The notes: a model not told the origin generated them from the sequence alone. A stretch of 64,000 nucleotides of DNA from JBDWFY01 sp039976075 (GCA_039976075.1 JBDWFY010000009.1:62001-126000), one strand, 5' to 3'. Positions 33,764 to 43,604 are shown, numbered from the stretch's first letter. A program made the numbers and translations.

Positions 33764-34984
33764 ATGACCAACAGCTTTAAGCCGCGCGACGCCATCGAAG
33801 TTGAAGCCGCTGTAAAATGGGCAGCGGCAGAAAAAGAGCCGCTGGAGCTGGCCGGGCACAATAGCAAGAAGGTGCTCGGTCGTCCTGTTCAGGCCGGCCA
33901 CTTCCTGTCCCTCGACGAACTTTCGGGAATTACTCTTTACGAGCCTGAAGAACTCATCCTGTCGGCCAAGGCCGGTACGCCAGTCAGTGAAATTGAAAAG
34001 CTGCTGTCCGACAACGGGCAGGAGTTTGCTTTTGAACCGATGGATCCCGGGCCTATTCTCGGCAATGAACCCGGGCGGGGTACCTTGGGCGGCATGGTTG
34101 CGACCAACCTTTCCGGCCCGCGCAGGATCAAGGCCGGAGCGGTACGTGATCATATTCTGGGTATTGAAGCCGTGTCGGGACGGGGAGAAATCTACAAGGC
34201 CGGTGGAAGGGTGGTTAAAAATGTAACCGGGTACGATCTTGCTCGGGGACTTGCTGGATCATGGGGTACGTTGTCGGTTCTGACGGATATCACTTTCAAG
34301 GTCCTGCCAAAGGCGGAGACCGAAGAGACGCTGGCTCTGATCGGATTTGGCATCCGGGACGCTGTGAAAGTCATGAGCGATGCGCTGGGATCTTCGGCGG
34401 AAGTTTCCAGTGCAGCCTATGTGCCTGCCGAAAGCCTTTCTGGTCGACCTCTTGGAGGATTTGATGCGAATGGAAAATCCCTCACACTTCTGCGCCTTGA
34501 AGGTTTTGGTCCGTCAGTTGAGTACAGATTGGACAAACTCAAGGATCTGTTCAGGGGGCTGGGGACTATCGAGCGCCTCAATGAGGCAACGTCCCGATCT
34601 CTATGGCGAGAAATTAGGGACGTTGAGCCTCTTGCTGGCGACGAGTTGTCGGTGCTCTGGAAAGTCTCCGTTGCACCAACTGACGCCCCCCGGCTCATCG
34701 AACTCATGAATGGGCCACCGGAAATGCGTTACTTCTGCGATTTGGGAGGTGGACTTGTCTGGCTTCGTTTCAACGATGGTGAACCCAGAGAGGATCTTGT
34801 TCGGGACACGATCGCAAAATTTGGCGGCCATGCCATGTTGATGCGGGCTGAAGCGCCGCTTCGAACCGCGCTATCCGTTTTTCAGCCGCAGCCAAAAGCC
34901 CTTGCAGACCTTACAAGGCGTCTCAAAGAACAATTTGATCCCCACGGTATTTTGAACCCGGGGCGGATGTATCCGGGAGTTTAG
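33764..34984 (+). CDS. glcE: Glycolate oxidase FAD-binding subunit GlcE
   Basis: A 406-residue FAD-binding subunit. ELAGHNSKKVLGRP, GRGTLGGMVATNLSGPRRIK and AGGRVVKNVTGYDLARGLAG are the GlcE signature blocks in its FAD domain. It works with GlcD and GlcF. It begins 11 bp after glcD with AAGGGAG upstream. Length and motifs are normal. Confidence 0.94.
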   Translation: MTNSFKPRDAIEVEAAVKWAAAEKEPLELAGHNSKKVLGRPVQAGHFLSLDELSGITLYEPEELILSAKAGTPVSEIEKLLSDNGQEFAFEPMDPGPILGNEPGRGTLGGMVATNLSGPRRIKAGAVRDHILGIEAVSGRGEIYKAGGRVVKNVTGYDLARGLAGSWGTLSVLTDITFKVLPKAETEETLALIGFGIRDAVKVMSDALGSSAEVSSAAYVPAESLSGRPLGGFDANGKSLTLLRLEGFGPSVEYRLDKLKDLFRGLGTIERLNEATSRSLWREIRDVEPLAGDELSVLWKVSVAPTDAPRLIELMNGPPEMRYFCDLGGGLVWLRFNDGEPREDLVRDTIAKFGGHAMLMRAEAPLRTALSVFQPQPKALADLTRRLKEQFDPHGILNPGRMYPGV

Positions 34985-34991
34985 CTTATCC

Positions 34992-36335
34992 ATGCAAACG
35001 AACTTCACATCCGTTCAGCTTGCCGACAGTCAGGTCGCCGAATCTGAAAAAATACTGCGCAAATGTGTTCATTGCGGTTTCTGCACGGCCACTTGTCCCA
35101 CCTTCACCCTACTCGGGGATGAATTGGACAGTCCGCGAGGCCGGATTTACCTCATCAAGGACATGCTTGAAAATGATCGACCGGCTGATGAAAAGCTGGT
35201 GAAACATGTCGATCGCTGCCTGTCCTGTCTGGCATGCATGACCACATGCCCTTCCGGTGTAAACTACATGCATCTGGTGGACCATGCGCGCACCCATATT
35301 GACAAGACTTTCAAGCGCCCGTTTTCCGACCGTGTCATGCGCAGACTTCTTGCGGCGATCCTGCCCTACCCAAAACGGTTTCGGCTGGCGGTTGTTGCCG
35401 CAATATTCGGCAAGCCGTTTGCCGGGCTGATGAAGCGGGTTGGTGGACCGTTTCGCCAATTGGGAGCTATGCTGGAGTTGGCGCCGTGGCGAGGAAGTGC
35501 GCCGATTGAATATCCCGGTCCGGGTGAATTCGAAAGTGCTGTGCCTGAAAGCAAGGGGCGGGTTGCGCTGCTGACGGGATGTGCACAACCGGTTCTGAAT
35601 CCGAGTATCAACGATGCGACGATCCGCCTGTTGAAGCGATTGGGCGTCGATGTTGTTCTTCCCAAAGGAGAGGGTTGCTGCGGAGCGCTTGTCCATCACA
35701 TGGGCAAGGAAGAAGCGGCATTGCAGAGTGCCAAAACGAACATCGATGCATGGACACATGAGATAGAAGGGAAAGGTCTGGACGCCATAATTATCACGGC
35801 ATCGGGCTGCGGGACCACAATCAAAGACTACGGCTTTATGTTGCGTGATGATCCTGAATACGTGCAAAAAGCTGAGCGGGTTTCTGCTCTGGCCAAAGAT
35901 GTCACTGAGTATCTTGACGGTGTCGACCTGAAACCTGCCACGTCCAAATTAGACGTGAGTGTCGCCTATCATTCGGCATGTTCGATGCAGCACGGCCAGA
36001 AAATCACCACGATACCGAAGACATTGCTCGGTAATGCGGGATTCATGGTGCGTGATGTGCCGGAAGGGCATTTATGCTGCGGCTCGGCTGGCACCTATAA
36101 CATTCTGCAACCGGATATTGCCAGACAGCTGCGCGACCGAAAACTCGGCAACATTCAAAAGACTGGGGCAGGGGTTATTGCCACAGGTAACATCGGATGC
36201 ATGACCCAGCTTGGAACGGGAACAGACACACCGATCATTCATACCGTAGAGCTCCTCGATTGGGCCTATGGTGGCCCAGTGCCTGCCGGGCTTGCTGAAA
36301 GAGGATTGGATAAACAGGCGAAAAAAAACAGGTAG
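34992..36335 (+). CDS. glcF: Glycolate oxidase iron-sulfur subunit GlcF
   Basis: A 447-residue protein. Two 4Fe-4S binding motifs lie at the N-terminus (CVHCGFCTATCPTF near residue 21; CLSCLACMTTCPSGVNYMHL near 74). Two CCG-type domains follow (GEGCCGALVHHMG near 228; GHLCCGSAGTYNIL near 360). It passes electrons from the flavin subunits to the respiratory chain. It starts 7 bp after glcE. The product glyoxylate could be used by the malate synthase at 40151. Confidence 0.94.
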   Translation: MQTNFTSVQLADSQVAESEKILRKCVHCGFCTATCPTFTLLGDELDSPRGRIYLIKDMLENDRPADEKLVKHVDRCLSCLACMTTCPSGVNYMHLVDHARTHIDKTFKRPFSDRVMRRLLAAILPYPKRFRLAVVAAIFGKPFAGLMKRVGGPFRQLGAMLELAPWRGSAPIEYPGPGEFESAVPESKGRVALLTGCAQPVLNPSINDATIRLLKRLGVDVVLPKGEGCCGALVHHMGKEEAALQSAKTNIDAWTHEIEGKGLDAIIITASGCGTTIKDYGFMLRDDPEYVQKAERVSALAKDVTEYLDGVDLKPATSKLDVSVAYHSACSMQHGQKITTIPKTLLGNAGFMVRDVPEGHLCCGSAGTYNILQPDIARQLRDRKLGNIQKTGAGVIATGNIGCMTQLGTGTDTPIIHTVELLDWAYGGPVPAGLAERGLDKQAKKNR

Positions 36336-36422
36336 CGGGCCATCTGAGGAGGCAATTGCTGACAAAGCGCCGCTTGCCGGTTACCAATGACACAGTGATT
36401 CACTCGACAAGTCAGGAACCGG

Positions 36423-37142
36423 ATGTTTGGGGCTTCGGAAAAAGACCGGCAAAAAGAAATCGCGTTGGTCAGTCTGGGGATGTCGTGTCAAACTGCGCAT
36501 CAATTGCGGTTCAATCAGCCTTATCTGGAAGATTTCGGAATTGGCCCGGAGGCAATCCCGTCAAATTACTTTGACTGGTTGATCTGTCCTCCGGACAGCG
36601 CAGCCCGTCTTTTGGCCGATGGGTTGCCTCGTTTTGAGCGCGGTGACATTGTGCTTAAAAGCCAGCCGTTCTGGGAGGCATACCAGTTTTATTTTTGGCA
36701 TGAATTTCGACATCACGAAATTATTGATATCGACGCTCATTTTGAAATTGGACAGCAAAAGTTCGACTATTTGAGAGAGCGCTTTTCACGTCTGCACCTT
36801 TATCGCCGCCTGATTTTCGTTCTCTCCAACATTCAGGGCAACCTGCCGGAAGTTCATGCGGAAACCGGTGCTCTTGATTTTATGCTGGACGATCAAAGAA
36901 TACAGGCGCTCAGGAGCGTAGTTCAATCCTATCTCGGTCGGTCGGTGGAGTTTCTGGTCATCACCAGCAAAGGTCGGTTCGAAGGGCCGGTGGGCTCGGG
37001 TTATGAGATCGCTTTTTTTGCTGAAGACACTTCGGAGTGGAAAGGCGACAAAGTCGCCTGGCGCACTTGTTTACAGCAATATTTCACTAAATTTCCGATC
37101 TCTGGAACTGGCGTTTCAGCACAAAAGGACGACTACGGATAA
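36423..37142 (+). CDS. DUF1796-like putative papain-type cysteine peptidase
   Basis: A 239-residue protein. ALVSLGMSCQTAHQLR near residue 14 fits the SLGxxCQ start of DUF1796, where the Cys is the presumed nucleophile. SNYFDWLICPPDSAARLL and FYFWHEFRHH follow at normal spacing and supply a candidate catalytic His. The function of the family is unestablished. AGGAACCGG lies upstream of ATG 36423. It follows glcF by 87 bp without an obvious terminator and may be read through, but a functional link to glycolate is not evident. Confidence 0.65.
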   Translation: MFGASEKDRQKEIALVSLGMSCQTAHQLRFNQPYLEDFGIGPEAIPSNYFDWLICPPDSAARLLADGLPRFERGDIVLKSQPFWEAYQFYFWHEFRHHEIIDIDAHFEIGQQKFDYLRERFSRLHLYRRLIFVLSNIQGNLPEVHAETGALDFMLDDQRIQALRSVVQSYLGRSVEFLVITSKGRFEGPVGSGYEIAFFAEDTSEWKGDKVAWRTCLQQYFTKFPISGTGVSAQKDDYG

Positions 37143-37160
37143 ATGTACTCTTTGTCGAAC

Positions 37161-38420
37161 TCAGCGAAGAGAGAAGGGCGTTTGAAAGGGTAATTTGACT
37201 GTTTTTTTCCGCCCTTTTTTGTCTTTCAAGACGTAAGTCGACACGCCTGTTGGCGCCGGTGGTGCGGTCATCAGCTGACAGATCGGCTGGATGTCTCCGT
37301 CGATCATTTTGACGTTGTCGATCTGCAGAATTTCATCCCCGATTTCGACGCCCCTGACCGGTTGCTTCAAGCCTTCGTATACGGCGCTCACGTAGACTTT
37401 TCCCTTTTCCATAATACGTTCAACGCCCTGGATCTGAAAAGCACCGACGAGGTTCAGAAAGCCACTTCCTTTGGGCTTGAGCGCCACAAGTCCCTGCTGA
37501 AAATCGAAATTGATTTTGAAATATTTCAGCGCAGCATTACCGACAAAGGGTTGGGCATCCAGAAAACTGAAGGGGACGGAGCCCATTCTTGCCTGCCCGA
37601 AACGAAACCCGTCAATTCGGGCGAAAAAATAGCTGATCGGATCAGATTTCTTGTTGATGCCACTTTGTTGAAATGACATGAGACGAAGGACCGGTGCCGG
37701 TGCAAGGCGACCCGCACCGGCAAGTTCTCCCATGAATGAAACTGGCAACGTAAAGCCGCCTTGCTTGCCGGTGTCGATGATTATGTCGGTTTCAATGCCC
37801 TTACCAAAACGGGTGTTCACGCGAGGACCGGAACCGGCCATGTTTGATGCTGAAGAGACCAGCGCATCAGCATCGATCGCCATTGGATCTTCGGAAAAAG
37901 TGATTTTTTTCTTGTCGTAGTCAATAGACCAGCTTCGGATCAGACGCATTGCCGTGTTGCCGAAAAGACCATCAAGTTTGACGCAGGCCATTGGCGATTC
38001 AGGATGATTGAGATCCGCGACAATCGCAGGCTGGTTTTTGAAACTGGCAGGCCCGAGCTCCATTTCGGGAACGACCAGGACGCCGCGCTGCTGTGAGAGG
38101 CCTTGTGAATCCGTCACTTTCACAGCCGTTTCTTCGAGCAGTTTCAGCTCATCCGCCAATTTGGCATCCAGCGTCATCACCGCGCCGGTATCAAAGGCGA
38201 AGCGTCGCATTTTACCACCGATTTTCACGCTGATTATTGGCATGCCGAAGCTGAAATCAAACGGTACCTGATGCTCTCCGGCCGGAACGGTATGCGTGGT
38301 GCGCATGAGAATGTTATTGGGATTTTCGGATTTCTTGTCAGCGGCCAGAGCGGCGCTGGAAGACGTTGCAATTGAAAGAGAGCACAAAGTTGCCAGGAGA
38401 ATGCGACGATGATTTTTCAT
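37161..38420 (-). CDS. Secreted retropepsin-like aspartyl protease with PDZ domain
   Basis: A 419-residue exported protein. The signal peptide ends near AALA/ADKK (about residue 27). Two DTG-type motifs (RRFAFDTGAVMTLDAKLADE near 78; TDIIIDTGKQGGFTLP near 215) mark a bilobal aspartyl protease fold. A PDZ-like domain follows (about 340-410; GVEIGDEILQIDNVKMIDGD). Such proteins probably act in periplasmic peptide cleavage or binding; activity is not assured. ATG 38420 starts the signal peptide; the open frame continues 28 codons upstream without one. Confidence 0.82.
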   Translation of the reverse strand: MKNHRRILLATLCSLSIATSSSAALAADKKSENPNNILMRTTHTVPAGEHQVPFDFSFGMPIISVKIGGKMRRFAFDTGAVMTLDAKLADELKLLEETAVKVTDSQGLSQQRGVLVVPEMELGPASFKNQPAIVADLNHPESPMACVKLDGLFGNTAMRLIRSWSIDYDKKKITFSEDPMAIDADALVSSASNMAGSGPRVNTRFGKGIETDIIIDTGKQGGFTLPVSFMGELAGAGRLAPAPVLRLMSFQQSGINKKSDPISYFFARIDGFRFGQARMGSVPFSFLDAQPFVGNAALKYFKINFDFQQGLVALKPKGSGFLNLVGAFQIQGVERIMEKGKVYVSAVYEGLKQPVRGVEIGDEILQIDNVKMIDGDIQPICQLMTAPPAPTGVSTYVLKDKKGRKKTVKLPFQTPFSLR

Positions 38421-38553
38421 ATTTTGACCAGATATCCAATAATGCGCCAGACTGATAAATCTCAGCCGATCAATAGCATCTCTGACATCAAATGCACGCT
38501 TCAAACAGAGATTTCGGATGAGTACTTATCTTAAGTATATAATATTATTGAAT

Positions 38554-39900
38554 TTATTTGTCTTCATCCGGGCCGAGCTCCACGGGTAGCTGCTCTTGCT
38601 TGTCAGGCACCGGTTGGTGTTCCTTGCGGAGCGTTCGCTCGAGCAGTTCTTCATAGATCGGACGTCCACCCATCTTGTGTGCCATCAGATTTGCAGTTGA
38701 ACAGGTGATCAGAACAGGGAGCATCAACTCATAAGCGCCAGTGAGTTCAAGCACCAGCACAACACCGACAAGCGGTGCTCGAATGCTGCCAGCGAACAGG
38801 CCGCCCATACTGGCTATTGCACAGCCGACCGCCAGATGTTCAATATTCCATCCCGCCAAATGAAGCAGAGCACCAACAACGAGACCGGCACAGGACGCGA
38901 CCGCAAGAAGGGGTGCAAAGATACCGCCCGGGACACCGCTGGAATAGCTGACCAGTGTCATCACATACCGGATTGCAAACAGGGCTAGCAGGGCGGATGT
39001 GCCCGGATGATCCAGAACAATGCGGTGTACAAGTATTTCCCCGCCCCCGGTCGCCGCAGGAAATATGACGATCAGCAATCCGGCGACCGCGCCAACAATC
39101 GGGGCATTGTAGTGATGCCATTTGTCCGGCAGTCGGTCGAACTGATCGAGAGCGAATATAATCGAGCGATTGAGCCATACGCCCAGCATGCCCAGAACCG
39201 GGCCGAGCACCAGGAATATCGGGAGAATCGCGAGCGGCAGGCTTACTTCGGGTATCGATAGTTCCGGGCCGACACCGCCGATATGTTCGGTGATGGTTGC
39301 GCTGATGATTGAAGCGAAAATCACGCCCATGTAAGTCTTCAGATGATAAGGGAACTGGCTGCGGGTTTCCTCAATAACAAAAAGAACCGCAGCAAGCGGT
39401 GCGTTAAAGGCAGCCGCAAGACCTGCCGCCGCTCCCGCGGCGAGCAGACCCTTGCGGTCTAGTGTACGGAGTTTGAACCATTCGCTCAGAGCCTGACCAA
39501 CAGCGGCTCCCATGTGAATGGTCGGCCCCTCCCGGCCCAGGGTCATGCCTGAGCCAAGCGAGAGAAATCCGCCCACAAATTTGACCGGCAATATGTGTTT
39601 CCATCTGAGCGGGCGAAGGTCCTCCATAGCGCCTTCAATTTCCTGAACGCCGCTTCCAGCGGCTTCAGGCGCGTAGTATCGAACCAGGAGAAAAGCCGCG
39701 AGCGCCAGGAGTGCCGAGAAGGCCATCGAGACAACGATTTGAGTAGAGACATCAAACCCGGCAAGCACGAGCCTGCGGCTTTCAAATAGCCAATCAACAC
39801 TCAGGTGAAACAGCACACCGATCGTACCGCTGATGATGCCCAGGAGAACAATGATTGCAAAATACGGCGCATCAGAGAACAGATTTTCTTTGTTTTTCAC
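38554..39900 (-). CDS. ClC-type H+/Cl- exchange transporter
   Basis: A 448-residue ClC protein. GSGVQEIEGAM (chloride-coordinating loop), GMTLGREGPTIHMGAA with the gating Glu, and FVIEETRSQFPYHLKTYMGV with the internal proton Glu (E203 in the E. coli protein) are all present. That predicts an antiporter rather than a channel. The start is uncertain: GTG 39900 and GTG 39909 are possible and a TTG at 39972 lies further up; none has a good ribosome site. A hydrophilic acidic tail follows the last helix. Confidence 0.9.
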   Translation of the reverse strand: MKNKENLFSDAPYFAIIVLLGIISGTIGVLFHLSVDWLFESRRLVLAGFDVSTQIVVSMAFSALLALAAFLLVRYYAPEAAGSGVQEIEGAMEDLRPLRWKHILPVKFVGGFLSLGSGMTLGREGPTIHMGAAVGQALSEWFKLRTLDRKGLLAAGAAAGLAAAFNAPLAAVLFVIEETRSQFPYHLKTYMGVIFASIISATITEHIGGVGPELSIPEVSLPLAILPIFLVLGPVLGMLGVWLNRSIIFALDQFDRLPDKWHHYNAPIVGAVAGLLIVIFPAATGGGEILVHRIVLDHPGTSALLALFAIRYVMTLVSYSSGVPGGIFAPLLAVASCAGLVVGALLHLAGWNIEHLAVGCAIASMGGLFAGSIRAPLVGVVLVLELTGAYELMLPVLITCSTANLMAHKMGGRPIYEELLERTLRKEHQPVPDKQEQLPVELGPDEDK

Positions 39901-40150
39901 TAAATGCACCGAGGATGTAATTGGAAAGATTAAGATCTCAGTTAACCCGGGCCATCGCTGGATATCAAGCAAGTCGGCTCAGCAGTGCAAATTTCTGCGA
40001 AAAAAGCGGTGGGTACACCTTTCAGCAATCTGGTTATTTTTGTTCATTTTCAAAAAAAAGGAAAAACACCAGGTCTATTTTAGACCATTTTGTCATTGAT
40101 GGCCGCGTGCGATAAGGAAATTCGTAAGTTCCTGCTGCGGAGAGTTGGCA

Positions 40151-41743
40151 ATGTCCACCGATAATACCAGTCTATCAATAACCGGTGCCATGGAAGACGG
40201 CTACGAGAATGTGCTGACCAAGGACGCGCTGGATTTCCTCGTCATTCTGCATCGTAAATTCAATGAAACGCGTAAACGACTGCTAAAACTTCGAGAAGAG
40301 CGGCAGGCAGCCTTCGACAATGGTGTACTGCCGGATTTTCTGCCCGAAACAGCTCATATCCGCAGCAGTGAATGGAAAGTCGCATCGATTCCAGCTGATT
40401 TGTTAGACCGCCGTGTGGAGATCACAGGCCCGGTTGACCGGAAAATGATCATCAATGCGCTGAATTGCGGTGCAAAGGTTTTTATGACCGATTTCGAGGA
40501 CGCGTCTTCGCCAACCTGGGCGAATATGATCGAAGGTCAGATAAACCTGCAAAACCTTTGGCAGGGAAAAATCGACTTTACGGATCCCGTCAACGGAAAG
40601 GATTATAAAATTGGTCCCAATCCGGCTGTATTGATGGTTCGACCGCGCGGCTGGCATCTGTCAGAGCGGCATATCATTGTTGACGGTGAGCCGATTTCAG
40701 CGAGTTTGGTTGATTTTGGGTTGTACTTTTTCCACAACGCTTCCGCGCTGGCAGCGAAGGGAACCGGTCCGTATTATTATCTACCGAAAATGGAAAGCCA
40801 CCTTGAGGCGCGGCTCTGGAACGATGTTTTCAATTTTGCCCAGGAAGAGCGCGGCGTAGAGCGTGGGACAATCAAGGCGACCATACTGATTGAAACGTTG
40901 CCAGCCGCCTTTGAGATGGATGAAATTCTATTTGAGCTCAAAGATCATATCGTCGGGCTCAATTGCGGCAGATGGGATTATATATTCTCTTTCATCAAAA
41001 CATTGCGCAACAACCCGGACTTTATCCTGCCTGATCGCGGGCAGGTTGTCATGGGCAGCGCCTTCCTCAACGCCTATTCACAATTGCTGATCAAGACCTG
41101 TCACCGGCGGGGTGCATTTGCGATGGGTGGGATGGCAGCGGCTATTCCCAATCGGAAAGATCCTGAGGCGAATGACGCGGCGCTTGAAAAGGTGAAGGCA
41201 GACAAGGAGCGTGAGGCCGGCAATGGCCACGACGGAACCTGGGTTGCCCATCCGGATCTGGTTCCCGTTGCGATGGAAGTGTTCGACCGCATGGTCCCCG
41301 GCCATAATCAATTGGATGTTTCGCGCGCCGACGTCTCCATCGGCCAATCCGATCTGCTTGAAGTCCACCAGGGAACCAAATCTGAGGCTGGATTGCGAGA
41401 GAATATCCGCGTGGGAGTTCAGTATATTGAAGCCTGGTTGCGCGGCCGCGGGGCAGTTCCGCTCTATAACCTGATGGAAGATGCGGCAACGGCAGAGATT
41501 TCTCGCGCCCAGATCTGGCAACAGCTCAAATTCAATGTTGTGCTGCAAGACGGCCAGCAGGTGACGAATGACCTGTTTGAAAGATGTCTTGCCGAAGAAA
41601 TGGACAGAGTGAAATCAGAAGTCGGGGCTGACACTTATGCTGCTGGTCGTTTTCCTGAGGCGATAACACTTTTCCGGGAGTTGTCGATTGCTGACAAATT
41701 TGAAGCATTTCTGACGCTGTCTGCTTATCAGATGATCGATTAG
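40151..41743 (+). CDS. aceB: Malate synthase A
   Basis: A 530-residue enzyme that condenses glyoxylate with acetyl-CoA to form malate. MTDFEDASSPTWANMIEGQ and the signature KDHIVGLNCGRWDYIFS identify isoform A rather than the larger isoform G. Later blocks (GMAAAIPNRKDPEANDAAL; LYNLMEDAATAEISRAQ) agree. GGAGAG lies upstream of ATG 40151. No isocitrate lyase is present in the window; glyoxylate could come from GlcDEF 4 kb upstream. A strong terminator follows. Confidence 0.95.
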   Translation: MSTDNTSLSITGAMEDGYENVLTKDALDFLVILHRKFNETRKRLLKLREERQAAFDNGVLPDFLPETAHIRSSEWKVASIPADLLDRRVEITGPVDRKMIINALNCGAKVFMTDFEDASSPTWANMIEGQINLQNLWQGKIDFTDPVNGKDYKIGPNPAVLMVRPRGWHLSERHIIVDGEPISASLVDFGLYFFHNASALAAKGTGPYYYLPKMESHLEARLWNDVFNFAQEERGVERGTIKATILIETLPAAFEMDEILFELKDHIVGLNCGRWDYIFSFIKTLRNNPDFILPDRGQVVMGSAFLNAYSQLLIKTCHRRGAFAMGGMAAAIPNRKDPEANDAALEKVKADKEREAGNGHDGTWVAHPDLVPVAMEVFDRMVPGHNQLDVSRADVSIGQSDLLEVHQGTKSEAGLRENIRVGVQYIEAWLRGRGAVPLYNLMEDAATAEISRAQIWQQLKFNVVLQDGQQVTNDLFERCLAEEMDRVKSEVGADTYAAGRFPEAITLFRELSIADKFEAFLTLSAYQMID

Positions 41744-41784
41744 AGTTGGATTGGACCGACCCGGGAGCCAAGTCCGTGTCTAAT

Positions 41785-41821
41785 AAAAAAGGGGCGCTGC
41801 CAACTGACAGCGCCCCTTTTT
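41785..41821. terminator. Bidirectional terminator between aceB and the L,D-transpeptidase gene
   Basis: AGGGGCGCTG and CAGCGCCCCT pair perfectly around an 8-nt loop, with an A-run before and a T-run after. It can stop transcription from both convergent genes. Confidence 0.93.
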
Positions 41822-41840
41822 GTTTCGGAATAGGCAAGTG

Positions 41841-42551
41841 CTATTTCACAATGACGCTGGTACCAACATTCACCCGCGCATACAGATCGGTCACATCTTC
41901 ATTGCGCATACGAATACAGCCTGAAGATACCGCGCGTCCAATTGTCCAGGGCTCGTTGGACCCGTGGATCCGGTAAAGCGTGCTGCCCAGATACAGGGCT
42001 CTTGCTCCCAGAGGATTGTTTGGACCGCCCTCCATGAAGCGCGGCAGCTCCGGCTGGCGTTGCAGCATTTCTGCCGGTGGTCTCCAGGAAGGCCATTCGG
42101 CTTTCCGCGTCACCTTATGGTGCCCAGCCCACTGAAATCCGGGGCGTCCAACACCGACCCCGTAGCGTCTTGCGGTTGCACCGCTCTGGACGAGATAGAG
42201 GTGGCGTGATGCGGTATCGATAATGATCGTGCCAGGCTTTTCCGAGCCGTAAAACGGTACGACTGTCGGCAAGAACAAGGCGGGTGTTTGCCTTTGCTGT
42301 TGCGGCGACTGCCGCTTCTTGTTCAGCGAAGCCTTGCGCTGGCGGCGTGATGGCTTTCCAAGCCGCGAAGGGCGGGAAATAGCCAGTTTTGCGCCTTGTC
42401 TACCGGGTTGAAGTTGCATGATCCAGGGATCTGCAAGGTTGGGGCTCAGATAAAGCGGAGGTGCGGGTGCGATGCCCGTTGATTGCGCTGGTGCGGTCGG
42501 CAGGGACAAGCCTGCCAGCGCTGTTAGCGCAGCAAAAAATACATTTCTCAT
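41841..42551 (-). CDS. L,D-transpeptidase (YkuD domain)
   Basis: A 236-residue exported protein. An N-terminal signal sequence (about 1-23) is followed by a basic, Gln/Arg-rich linker. The YkuD catalytic domain (about 105-236) has HGSNEPWTIGRAVSSGCIRM with the catalytic His and Cys, and LGARALYLGSTLYRIHG before it. It forms 3-3 peptidoglycan crosslinks or attaches proteins to the wall in the periplasm. ATG 42551 begins the signal sequence; a GTG at 42563 lies upstream. Confidence 0.9.
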   Translation of the reverse strand: MRNVFFAALTALAGLSLPTAPAQSTGIAPAPPLYLSPNLADPWIMQLQPGRQGAKLAISRPSRLGKPSRRQRKASLNKKRQSPQQQRQTPALFLPTVVPFYGSEKPGTIIIDTASRHLYLVQSGATARRYGVGVGRPGFQWAGHHKVTRKAEWPSWRPPAEMLQRQPELPRFMEGGPNNPLGARALYLGSTLYRIHGSNEPWTIGRAVSSGCIRMRNEDVTDLYARVNVGTSVIVK

Positions 42552-42615
42552 CGACGTACTCACTACTTGGCGTCGTAAAACTCTAAGGCCGAACAGGCCC
42601 TATAAAATGCAGCGG

Positions 42616-42685
42616 TTGGGCAGGGTTTGGTTCTGGCAAAAGACAAATTGGCCTCGTCTTTCAACCAGAACCAAACCCGACCCAA
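42616..42685. repeat. 70-bp extragenic inverted repeat
   Basis: GGGTTTGGTTCTGG (42623-42636) and CCAGAACCAAACCC (42665-42678) pair perfectly over 14 bp. Outside them TTGGG (42616-42620) pairs with CCCAA (42681-42685). Inside, AAAGAC (42639-42644) pairs with GTCTTT (42656-42661). The result is a three-tier stem with an 11-nt loop. No T-tract follows, so a plain terminator is unlikely. It occupies the middle of the 312-bp gap between two convergently placed upstream regions; no gene is credible there. Confidence 0.75.
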
Positions 42686-42863
42686 TGGATCTACCGCATC
42701 CGAGTGGTATCGTACGGGCAGAGGTCCAAGTGAATGATGAATCAAATTGCAATTAAACCGCTAATCTTTTGGTATGGTTACCCATCCGCTGATAAAACTG
42801 GTTAATGGACTGAACGGCTGTTTGAGGCGCGTGCATGCGAGGCGGCACATGTTGAAACGGGTA

Positions 42864-43604
42864 TCACCGAACGTAGCGGCGTACTTCCGAGGTAACGCTG
42901 GGCAGGATTTTCTTCGCCTGTCTTTTACTCATTCCGGGCCGCACGCTGGGATGATACAGCATGTTGAGAATATACCGGTCAAACTGGGTAAAACGGCTAT
43001 GTCGTGAACGGTCATTGAACACACTGTGGGACAGACGCGGGTCGTCATTCATCGGTCCAAGCCCCTGAAGGATTTCTTCCACAAGACATCGCTTGAACAG
43101 AAATTCTCCTTCGTCGGACACAATGACCGCAGCCGAGGAAGAGATACCTCTGCGATCAGAGAGAACCCGCACCAGACAATGTCCCGGGGTCTGTGCCTTG
43201 GGGTTGTTGTAAACACTCTGACGCACAACATTCTGATACTGGGTGCGGTCGACCACATAAATTTTGAAGTTTGCGTCTTCGGGCCGCTTGACGATCTTGA
43301 TTTTCAGGCCGCGAATTTTGCCCGGGAGTGACCGCAGGAAACGATGAACATCCCGGGTGCGTTTGCGACGTGCATGATTATGAACGTAGAAGCGAACCGG
43401 CGCAGTGTACTTCTTTACGATGTGGGGTTGCCAGCTCCAGGTATGGTATTCAAGACCGAAAACTGTTCTTTCAAAGCCGTCCATCAGCTCTTTGTCTGAA
43501 AAGGCCGGTCCCGTCGCCGCTGGACCTATCCCAAAAAGGACGGACGACAGACAGACAAAAGCCGATAACCCAATCCCGGCAATAGTTCTGCGATTCTTGA
43601 TCAC
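42864..43604 (-). CDS. DUF2927 secreted protein
   Basis: A 246-residue protein with an N-terminal hydrophobic signal (IGLSAFVCLSSVLFGIG). The DUF2927 core includes PVRFYVHNHARRKRTRDVHR and a C-terminal CLVEEILQGLGPMNDDPRLS followed by FTQFDRYILNMLYHPSV. Some related proteins look like degenerate zinc proteases; here the expected HExxH is absent (VEEILQ). Function unknown. The start is GTG 43604 with GAAAGAAG upstream, the only good option. Confidence 0.8.
   Translation of the reverse strand: MIKNRRTIAGIGLSAFVCLSSVLFGIGPAATGPAFSDKELMDGFERTVFGLEYHTWSWQPHIVKKYTAPVRFYVHNHARRKRTRDVHRFLRSLPGKIRGLKIKIVKRPEDANFKIYVVDRTQYQNVVRQSVYNNPKAQTPGHCLVRVLSDRRGISSSAAVIVSDEGEFLFKRCLVEEILQGLGPMNDDPRLSHSVFNDRSRHSRFTQFDRYILNMLYHPSVRPGMSKRQAKKILPSVTSEVRRYVR

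Noticed and set aside
39901..39972. Start of the ClC gene at a TTG 24 codons further upstream
   Set aside because: The added residues are not ClC-like, and neither this nor the GTG options has a clear ribosome site; the shorter form fits the family better.
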